A stretch of 16,779 bases of DNA, from the NCBI GenBank assembly GCA_036277635.1, contig DASUMP010000268.1:1-16779 (forward strand), read 5' to 3'. Below, piece after piece: positions 11,450 to 16,779 of this stretch. Both the position numbers and the translations under genes were made by a program. Numbering within the stretch: position 1 is the stretch's first letter; each line of letters starts with the position of its first letter. This stretch comes from DASUMP01 sp036277635 (lineage in GTDB: Bacteria; Actinomycetota; Acidimicrobiia; IMCC26256; PALSA-610). The notes under the pieces were generated by a model, which worked only from the letters and a program-made list of their open reading frames with translations, made no database searches and had not been told where the DNA came from.

Positions 11450-14269
11450 TCAGAATCGGGTCGGGCCGCCGTCGCCCGGCTCTCGGAGCCGGTCGAGGAG
11501 ACCCAGGAGGGACGCCGGCAGGGCGCTGGCCTCGGCGGCGAGCACCGACACCCGAGCCCGCAGCGCCGCCAGCTCGGCCCGGGCCCGCTCGGCCTCGGCC
11601 TCGGCGACCGACCGGCGCTGCTCGGCCTCGCGTTCGGCTCCCGCGAGCAGCGCGTCGGCGTCGCGCCGGGCCCGCTCGAGGATCTGCTCGACATCGCGCC
11701 GCGCCTCGGCGCGCAGGTCGTCGACCTCGTCGCGCGCGCGCCGCACCCGGCGCCGCTCGCGGTCGAGTCGGTCGCGGAGCCGGTCCTGCTTCGCCTCGAG
11801 CCGGCGGATGCGGTTCTCGAGCTGGTGCACCTCGGCCTCCGACGACCGGATCTGGTCGTCGTGGCCACGATCGACGGAGACGGCGGCCGGCGCGGCCACC
11901 GAACGCACGGCGGCCTCGGCGGCGGCGATCGCGGCGCGCTCTTCGGCCGCCGCGCCCAGGTGCGCGGCGCGCTCCTCGGCCTCGACGACGATGCGCGTGG
12001 CGCGCTGCTCGGCGTCGGCGAGCAGCCGTTCGGCAGCCTCGCGCACCGGCGCGAGCACGATCTCGGGGTCGACCGCCTCGGCGCGCAAGCGGTCGGCTTC
12101 CTCGCGTGCGATGGCGACCATGCCCGTCGCGGTCACTTGCGCTTCGGCGCGCACCACCTCGGCGTCGGCGGCGGCCCGTGCGAGCACCGCGGCCGCCGAC
12201 TCGTCGGCCTGCGCGCGCGTCGCGACGGCTTCGTCGCGCGCCGTCGCGAGGAGGCGCTCGGCTTCCTCGGCGGCCGCGGCCACGATCTGCTCGGCGTCTT
12301 GGTGCGCACCGGCCCGCAGCTCGTCGGCGTCGCGGCGAGCAGCCGCGGCTTCGGCGACGGCTTGGTCGCGGACTTGCGCGGCTTGGCGGCGCGCGTCGTC
12401 GGCGTCGCCCTGCGCGCGTTCGGCGGCGAGCTGCGCGGTCTCCGCTTCGGCCCGGGCCGCGTCACGCTGCGCGACGATCTCGGCGAGGCCGGCCTCGGCG
12501 TCGCGTCGCTGCGCGTCGATCTCGTCGCGGCGCGCCTCGGCCGCCGCGCACTCCGCGTGGAGCTGGTCGCGCCGAGCCGCGAGCTCGTCGAGCTCGGCCC
12601 GGGCGCGCGCGACCTCGTCGCCGAGGCGCGCCAGCTCGTCGCGCTGGGCGGCGAGCTGCTCGTCGACCGCGCGCGCCGCTTCGCTCTGCTCGGCGGAGCG
12701 CCGTTCGGCCGCCGCGACCTCCGCGGTCGCGGTCGCGAGCTGCTCGTGCACCGACGCGTGCTGCTCCGCGGCCTGCTGGGTCTCGAGGAGGAGTGCGTCG
12801 AGCGCGTTGCGGGCCTCGTCGAACTGGGCGCGGATGCGCTCGGCTTCCTCGGTCGCTGCGCGCGCCAGGCGGTGGGCTTCTTCCGCCTCGGCCAGCGCCG
12901 CCTCGGCATCAGCGCGCGCGGCGGCTTCCCGGTCGTGCGACTCGTCGATCACGCGCCGCGCGGCGTCGGCCGCGGTGCGGAGCTCGTCGGTCTCGCTGCG
13001 CACCGACTCGATCTCGGCACGGGCCGACTCCTGGGCCTCGCGCACTTCGCGCAACGCACCCTCGGCGGCTTCGAGCTCGGCGCGCGCGGTCGCGGCGCGC
13101 GCCTCGGCCTCGGCCGCGTCGGAGACGGCGCGAGCTGCGGTCTGCGCCGCCGACTCGGCTTCGGCGCGTGCGGCACCCAGCTGGGTGGCGAGCGCTTCGA
13201 GCTCGCTGCGCGCGGCGACCGCCTCGGCGCGCGCTTCGTCGGCACCGGAACGGGCCTGCGCGTGCTCGGTGCGGGTGTGCTCGAGCTGCTCCTGCGCCGA
13301 CAAGAGCTCGGCGCGCGCCGCTTCCGCGGCTTCGCGGGCCGCAGCAAGATCGCGTTGGGCCGCGTCGTGGACGGCCGCGGCGGACTCAGCGTCGGCGCGC
13401 GCCTGCTCGGTGTCGTGGCGCGCGGCCTCGGCGGCGGCGAGCTCCGCCCGAGCCGACTCGACATCCCCACGCGCCGACTCGACTTCGGCACGCGCCGACT
13501 CGACATCGGCGAGCGCGGACTCGAGCTCGGCACGCGCGGCTTCCACGTCGGCGCGAGCCGCTTCGGCCGCGGTGCTCGCCGCGTCCATCTCGGCTCGGAT
13601 CGCCGCGAGCTCTTCCCGCGCGCTCGCGAGGTCGGCAGTGGCGGCACCGGCGTCGGTGCGGGCCTGGTCGGCGGCAGCGCGGAGCCGCTCGGTCTCTTCG
13701 GCCACCTGCTGGTGCTCGTCGGTGAGCGCGGCGAGACGCTCCTGCGCCGCGGCGACCTCGGCCGGGTCGGGACCAGCGGGCGCGGGCGCCGGCGCCGCCG
13801 CGGTCGGGGGCGCGGGTGCGTCGGCGGGAGCCGCGTCGCCGCCGCCGAGCGGTCCGCCGGCTTCGGCCAGCCCGACCTGCACGGCGCGAGCGGCGTTCTG
13901 GAACGCGATGAACGAGGGGTAGCCGAGGCGGTGGAGCGCTTCGTTCTCGGCCTCGAGCGCGGCCTTCAACCGGCGCCGGGCCGACGCGCCCGCGAGGAAC
14001 TTCTCGCACGCCTCGGCCGCCGCGACCGCTTCTTGGTGGAGTCGTTCGATGTCGGCGACGATCGCCGCGGTCGGTGCGACCGGCGCCGGCGGCGGACCCT
14101 CGCCACGGCGCGGCGGCGTCGGGGCGTCGGGCGGCGGCGCAGGGGCCTGGGGCGTCTCGTCCGCCGGCGGCGAAGGTTCAGCGCCAGCGGCGGGGGCCGG
14201 ACGCGACGACTCGGCCGCCCGGCTGGCCGGGAGCAGATCGTCGGTGGGGATGTGGTGCTCGTCGCTCAT
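11450..14269 (-). CDS. Giant Ala/Glu/Arg coiled-coil protein, unknown function
   Basis: A 939-residue protein I cannot assign. Residues 1-67 are Pro/Ala-rich and probably disordered. Residues 68-135 form a compact helical module with IERLHQEAVAAAEACEKFL and ALHRLGYPSFIAFQNAARAV. Residues 136-168 are a Pro/Ala/Gly linker. Residues 169-785 are an almost unbroken coiled coil rich in A, E, R and D, with a likely break at VDPEIVLAP (733-741). A hinge (about 786-805) precedes a more charged coil (806-906, ENRIRRLEAKQDRLRDRLDRE) and a hydrophobic end, LPASLLGLLDRL. It has only two cysteines (C88, C574) and no membrane segment or signal peptide. It resembles bacterial scaffold coiled coils such as Scy/FilP or DivIVA tails in composition only. 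The pilB gene starts 27 bp downstream, so a polar or pilus scaffold is a guess from context. Confidence 0.85.
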   Translation of the reverse strand: MSDEHHIPTDDLLPASRAAESSRPAPAAGAEPSPPADETPQAPAPPPDAPTPPRRGEGPPPAPVAPTAAIVADIERLHQEAVAAAEACEKFLAGASARRRLKAALEAENEALHRLGYPSFIAFQNAARAVQVGLAEAGGPLGGGDAAPADAPAPPTAAAPAPAPAGPDPAEVAAAQERLAALTDEHQQVAEETERLRAAADQARTDAGAATADLASAREELAAIRAEMDAASTAAEAARADVEAARAELESALADVESARAEVESARGDVESARAELAAAEAARHDTEQARADAESAAAVHDAAQRDLAAAREAAEAARAELLSAQEQLEHTRTEHAQARSGADEARAEAVAARSELEALATQLGAARAEAESAAQTAARAVSDAAEAEARAATARAELEAAEGALREVREAQESARAEIESVRSETDELRTAADAARRVIDESHDREAAARADAEAALAEAEEAHRLARAATEEAERIRAQFDEARNALDALLLETQQAAEQHASVHEQLATATAEVAAAERRSAEQSEAARAVDEQLAAQRDELARLGDEVARARAELDELAARRDQLHAECAAAEARRDEIDAQRRDAEAGLAEIVAQRDAARAEAETAQLAAERAQGDADDARRQAAQVRDQAVAEAAAARRDADELRAGAHQDAEQIVAAAAEEAERLLATARDEAVATRAQADESAAAVLARAAADAEVVRAEAQVTATGMVAIAREEADRLRAEAVDPEIVLAPVREAAERLLADAEQRATRIVVEAEERAAHLGAAAEERAAIAAAEAAVRSVAAPAAVSVDRGHDDQIRSSEAEVHQLENRIRRLEAKQDRLRDRLDRERRRVRRARDEVDDLRAEARRDVEQILERARRDADALLAGAEREAEQRRSVAEAEAERARAELAALRARVSVLAAEASALPASLLGLLDRLREPGDGGPTRF
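13448..13552 (-). repeat. Five 21-bp (7-residue) tandem repeats inside the coiled-coil gene
   Basis: Residues 240-274 read as five consecutive heptads of the form A-(D/E)-(V/L)-E-(S/A)-A-(R/L), for example ADVESAR, AEVESAR, GDVESAR. The DNA repeats with a 21-bp period and is similar enough that recent tandem duplication is likely, beyond ordinary heptad constraint. Copy number could vary between strains. Confidence 0.75.
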
Positions 14270-14408
14270 GCGCGTGCCGGGGTGAGGGGGAGCCCGACCT
14301 CAGGGTCTCATCGGACGGCAGGACTGCTCGCGTGAGCACTCTCGCCGAGATTGGCGCCGGCGGGGCCGCGGCACGGCCGGCGGGGCGCTCCGAGCACCGG
14401 AGGTGGAG
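14270..14408. other. Intergenic region between tRNA-Thr and the coiled-coil gene, no TA dinucleotide
   Basis: These 139 bp contain no TA step, so no TANNNT -10 box exists on either strand upstream of the coiled-coil ATG. Present instead are a hairpin TGCTC-GCGT-GAGCA (14325-14338), an 11-bp direct repeat GCCGGCGGGGC (14356-14366 and 14376-14386, 20-bp period) and a possible terminator hairpin by the tRNA 3' end. No ORF of interest was seen. Confidence 0.8.
14388..14402 (-). terminator. Possible hairpin terminator after tRNA-Thr
   Basis: CTCCG-(5 nt)-CGGAG starts 6 nt after the mature tRNA 3' end on the minus strand. There is no T tract, so it may be a processing or weak termination hairpin only. 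If it does not terminate, the tRNA transcript could run into the coiled-coil gene. Confidence 0.35.
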
Positions 14409-14481
14409 AGCCGGAGATGGGACTCGAACCCATGGCCTGCGCATTACGAGTGCGCTGCTCTGCCGTCTGAGCTACTCCGGC
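14409..14481 (-). tRNA. tRNA-Thr (anticodon CGU)
   Basis: A 73-nt cloverleaf can be folded: acceptor GCCGGAG/CTCCGGC, D stem GCTC/GAGC with an 8-nt loop containing GG, anticodon stem GCGCA/TGCGC with loop CTCGTAA (anticodon CGT, reads ACG), 5-nt variable loop, and T arm ATGGG-TTCGAGT-CCCAT. Discriminator is U73, and CCA is not encoded. G1-C72 and C2-G71 with G35-U36 agree with known bacterial threonine identity elements. It begins 14 nt after the holB stop, an arrangement also recalled from mycobacteria. Confidence 0.97.
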
Positions 14482-14492
14482 GGCGGCGGGTG

Positions 14493-14498
14493 ATGCTA
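14493..14498 (-). promoter_or_regulatory. Candidate tRNA-Thr -10 box overlapping the holB stop codon
   Basis: Minus-strand TAGCAT fits TANNNT. Its first three bases are the holB TAG stop codon. It ends 11 nt before the tRNA 5' end, giving a 5' leader of only a few bases. No clear -35 hexamer is seen (GATCGG at 17-bp spacing). The tRNA could equally be processed from the holB transcript. Confidence 0.45.
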
Positions 14499-15599
14499 TC
14501 CGACCGCGTGCGTCGCCGATCTCGATTCCGGCAGCGACAAGAGCAGGTGCTGCAGTCGCACGAGCCCCTTCTCCTGGATCAGGAACGCCTCGCGCGCGCG
14601 CCGGCACCGGTCGAGCGCGTCGGCGCACGCGCGCCCGTCGAGCGCGGGCCGCGCGACGTCGTCGTTGCGCGCCGGCGCGGGCGCCGCGAACACGTCGCGG
14701 TACACCGACTCCATCGCGGTGATCCCTTCGAGCAACAAGCTCGTGCGCGCGCGTCGCGCCTCGCGTTCGTGGCGCTCCACGAGTCGTCGACGCAGCCTCC
14801 CCGCCTCGCGCGCGTCGTAGCCGTGCCGTTCCATGTCGGCGTCGAACTCGGCGAGCTCGGCCTGGTGGCGTTGCGTCACCGACTCGGCCGCAGTTCCGAT
14901 CGCGCCGTCGAGCTCGGTTGCGAGCGCCGCGACCGTCGCACCCGTACCGTCGAGACGGCCCGGGACCGACGCGAAGCACGCGCGCAGCTCGCGCAACGGA
15001 CCCACGAGGGCATGCGCGCGCGCCACTTGGCCACCCGAGAGCGCGGCGGCGCGTTCGGCTTCCTCGCTCGCGACGCCACTGCGCACCAGTGCGTCGACGA
15101 GCAGGTCGGTGCTGATCGGGTCGAGGTCGATGCGCTGGCAGCGCGACCGGATCGTGGGGAGCAGGTCGTCGGGTTGCGCGGTGACCAAGATGATCGTGGT
15201 GCGCGGCGGTGGCTCCTCGAGCGTCTTCAGCAGCGCGTTGGCGGGTTCGTTGTGCGCGCCACGGAGCCGTTCCGCTTCGTGCACCACGAGCACCTTGCGC
15301 TCGCCTTCGATCGGCGAGCGCGACGCCTCCGGGATGATCCGCTGGCGGACGTCTTCTTTCACCCGGTACTGCAGACCGGCGGGTTCGAACTCGACGACGT
15401 CGGGGTGGACGCCGCGCTCGACGAGGGCGGCGCTGCGTTCGTCGTCGGCGCCGATGAGGAGCGCGGCCAAGCGACGGGCCACCACTTCGGCGCCCGATCC
15501 CGTCGGCCCCGTCACGAGGTACGCGTGCACCGGTCGCTGCGCGGCGCGCTGCAGCGCGACCTCCGTGCGTTCCTGCCCGACCAGCGCGGCGTCGCTCAC
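14496..15599 (-). CDS. holB: DNA polymerase III delta' subunit (clamp loader)
   Basis: Structural wrench subunit of the clamp loader that helps place the sliding clamp on primed DNA. The 367-residue protein shows GQERTEVALQRAA, a P-loop-like GPTGSGA (31-37) in which the catalytic Lys is Ala, HPDVVEFEPAG (65-75), the NALLKTLEEPP segment (121-131) and the SRCQ motif (152-155). Loss of the P-loop Lys fits delta', which does not hydrolyse ATP. The four-cysteine zinc module usual between P-loop and HPD is missing. The C-terminal part is charged and helical. The GTG at 15599 lies 6 nt after a TAGGCT box, so a leaderless start is likely. It follows tmk, the common bacterial pairing. Confidence 0.93.
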   Translation of the reverse strand: MSDAALVGQERTEVALQRAAQRPVHAYLVTGPTGSGAEVVARRLAALLIGADDERSAALVERGVHPDVVEFEPAGLQYRVKEDVRQRIIPEASRSPIEGERKVLVVHEAERLRGAHNEPANALLKTLEEPPPRTTIILVTAQPDDLLPTIRSRCQRIDLDPISTDLLVDALVRSGVASEEAERAAALSGGQVARAHALVGPLRELRACFASVPGRLDGTGATVAALATELDGAIGTAAESVTQRHQAELAEFDADMERHGYDAREAGRLRRRLVERHEREARRARTSLLLEGITAMESVYRDVFAAPAPARNDDVARPALDGRACADALDRCRRAREAFLIQEKGLVRLQHLLLSLPESRSATHAVG

Positions 15600-15605
15600 A
15601 CCCCG

Positions 15606-15611
15606 AGCCTA
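15606..15611 (-). promoter_or_regulatory. -10 box (TAGGCT) of holB, leaderless candidate
   Basis: Minus-strand TAGGCT fits TANNNT and ends 6 nt before the holB GTG. TGAACG lies 17 bp upstream and matches three of six bases of TTGACA. The 70-bp tmk-holB gap is locally richer in A/T than its surroundings, as expected for a promoter. Confidence 0.55.
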
Positions 15612-15669
15612 CGGACTCCGCCCCCACTCGTTCATTGAAGATCCTGCCTCGATATGTCGGGCAAACGCT

Positions 15670-16290
15670 TCAACGGACGAGGGGTGCGACGTGGCGCCAG
15701 ACCTCGGCGGCGACCTCGTCGGGGGACCCGGAGGCGTCGACGAGCGGCCAGCCGTGCTCGCGGGCGAGGTCGCGGTACGCGGCGCGGACGCGCGCGTCGA
15801 ACTCGACGCCGGCGCGCTCGAACCGGTCGCGTCCCGACGCGCCGCGCGCGACTGCGGTCTCCGGCGCGACGTCGAGGACGATCACGAGGTCGGGCTCGAG
15901 TCCGCCTGCAGCCCAGCGGCTCGAACGCGCGACCTCGTCGACGCCGAGGTCACGCGCCACGCCTTGGTACGCGAGCGTCGACGGCGTGTACCGGTCGCTC
16001 ACCACGTCGGCGCCGCGTGCGAGCGCCGGCTCCACGACTTCGTGCACGTGCTGCGCGCGGTCGGCGAGCAGGAGCAGCAGCTCGGCGCGCGCGTCGAGCG
16101 GCCCGTCGTGGTGCAAGAGGAGCGCGCGCAGCTCGCGACCCAGACTGGTGCCGCCCGGCTCCAGCGTCTCGACGACGTCGCGACCGTCGGCGCGCAGGCG
16201 TGCCGCCAACGCCGCGACCTGCGTGCTCTTGCCCGACCCTTCGCCGCCTTCGAGCACCACGAACCGACCTCGAGATCGCGGTGAGGTCAT
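15670..16290 (-). CDS. tmk: Thymidylate kinase
   Basis: Phosphorylates dTMP to dTDP for DNA synthesis. The 206-residue protein has the P-loop LEGGEGSGKSTQ (13-24), LEPGGTSLGRELRALLL, the DRYTPSTLAYQG substrate motif, PDLVIVLDV, and a LID ASGRDRFERAG with Arg residues followed by EFDARVRAAYRDLA. Length is normal. The ATG at 16290 overlaps the MFS TGA as ATGA. In several actinobacteria a thymidylate kinase is fused to the C terminus of an MFS-like transporter; here the two are separate but translationally coupled genes. Confidence 0.96.
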   Translation of the reverse strand: MTSPRSRGRFVVLEGGEGSGKSTQVAALAARLRADGRDVVETLEPGGTSLGRELRALLLHHDGPLDARAELLLLLADRAQHVHEVVEPALARGADVVSDRYTPSTLAYQGVARDLGVDEVARSSRWAAGGLEPDLVIVLDVAPETAVARGASGRDRFERAGVEFDARVRAAYRDLAREHGWPLVDASGSPDEVAAEVWRHVAPLVR

Positions 16291-16779
16291 GTGACCGCGC
16301 CGCCCGACGCGCGCTCTTCGTGCGCGCGCCGCATGCGCCGGCTCGCGAAGAACGCGGCGACGACCGTGATGACACCGCCGAACCACAACGCCAGCCGCAC
16401 GCCGGGCAGGTGCAGCCGCGCCCCGGCGATCTCGACCGAACCGTCGAACAGCGAGTCGGCGATCGCTTCGAGCAGGTCGGCCATGAACGGTCCCGACGCC
16501 AACGCGAGCAGCAGGCACAACCGCACGACCGTGTAGAGCGTCGCGAACGTGCGGCCGCGCAGCTCGTCGGTGACCGACTCCTGTAGCACCGTGAACCCCG
16601 CGACGTACGCGCACCCGGCCGCGCCCCCCACGAACACCACGATCGCCGCCGCGGGCGTGAGCGTCGACACCGACGCGGCCGCGATGATCCCCACGCCGGT
16701 CGCGGCGACCGCCCACAGGAACACGCGGTCGTGCGTGATCCGCCGCTGCAACAGCAACAACCCGATCACGCCCGTGCCC
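16287..16779 (-). CDS. MFS transporter, C-terminal part (cut by window edge)
   Basis: The frame is open to the right edge, so this is only the last 163 or so residues. Hydrophobic helices are visible at VIGLLLLQ, FLWAVAATGVGIIAAASVS, AAAIVVFVGGAAGCAYVAGFTVLQ, RLCLLLALASGPF and LWFGGVITVVAAFFA. Between them is ESVTDELRGRTFATLYTVVR, typical of MFS transporters related to MFS_3/enterobactin-exporter-like proteins (DELRGR cytoplasmic loop). Substrate is unknown. It overlaps tmk by 4 nt, echoing the MFS-thymidylate kinase fusion of other actinobacteria. Confidence 0.85.
   Translation of the reverse strand, partial: GTGVIGLLLLQRRITHDRVFLWAVAATGVGIIAAASVSTLTPAAAIVVFVGGAAGCAYVAGFTVLQESVTDELRGRTFATLYTVVRLCLLLALASGPFMADLLEAIADSLFDGSVEIAGARLHLPGVRLALWFGGVITVVAAFFASRRMRRAHEERASGGAVT

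Noticed and set aside
9551..14335. A 1594-codon open frame on the plus strand, antisense to the sigma, pilB and coiled-coil genes
   Set aside because: It is stop-free because of GC-rich codon bias on the opposite strand. It spans three real genes, has no family motifs and is mostly Arg/Gly/Leu low-complexity sequence.

Overview
This window is very GC-rich chromosomal DNA. It looks like an actinobacterium: a SigR/RsrA-type redox sigma/anti-sigma pair, a DUF2342 metallopeptidase, frequent GTG starts, and a gene order I recall from Mycobacterium tuberculosis. A deep branch that makes type IV pili, such as Acidimicrobiia, is plausible but is inference. Nineteen of the 20 genes lie on the minus strand; only pyruvate kinase is on the plus strand. 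No mobile element, phage gene or CRISPR array was seen.

Layout from the right edge in the direction of minus-strand transcription. (1) The C-terminal end of an MFS transporter overlaps tmk, followed by holB and tRNA-Thr(CGU). (2) A 939-residue Ala/Glu/Arg coiled-coil protein is followed by a PilB/GspE ATPase with an N-terminal MshEN (c-di-GMP-type) motif. (3) A SigR-like ECF sigma factor and its zinc anti-sigma factor. (4) A small two-helix membrane protein, the DUF2342 zincin, tilS, hpt and folE. (5) folP and a dual-specificity-phosphatase-like protein whose catalytic Cys is His. (6) folB, folK, a Rossmann/DUF2520 protein and panC, which is cut by the left edge. pyk diverges from folB.

folE, folP, folB and folK make tetrahydrofolate precursors. 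panC and probably DUF2520 belong to pantothenate/CoA metabolism. hpt, tilS, tmk and holB serve nucleotide salvage, tRNA-Ile maturation, dTTP supply and replication. The order holB, tRNA-Thr, DUF2342, tilS, hpt, folE, folP, folB, folK, DUF2520, panC follows the M. tuberculosis order from memory. Here ftsH is missing between hpt and folE, and the coiled-coil/pilB/sigR block sits in between.

The strongest unannotated signal is regulatory. Five genes (pyk, folB, folP, the sigma gene, holB) have a TANNNT -10 box only 6-8 nt before the start codon, which implies leaderless mRNAs. pyk and folB share one 16-bp perfect palindrome carrying a TAGGGT box on each strand, a candidate symmetric bidirectional leaderless promoter. 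Most other gene pairs are joined by 4-nt ATGA/GTGA overlaps.
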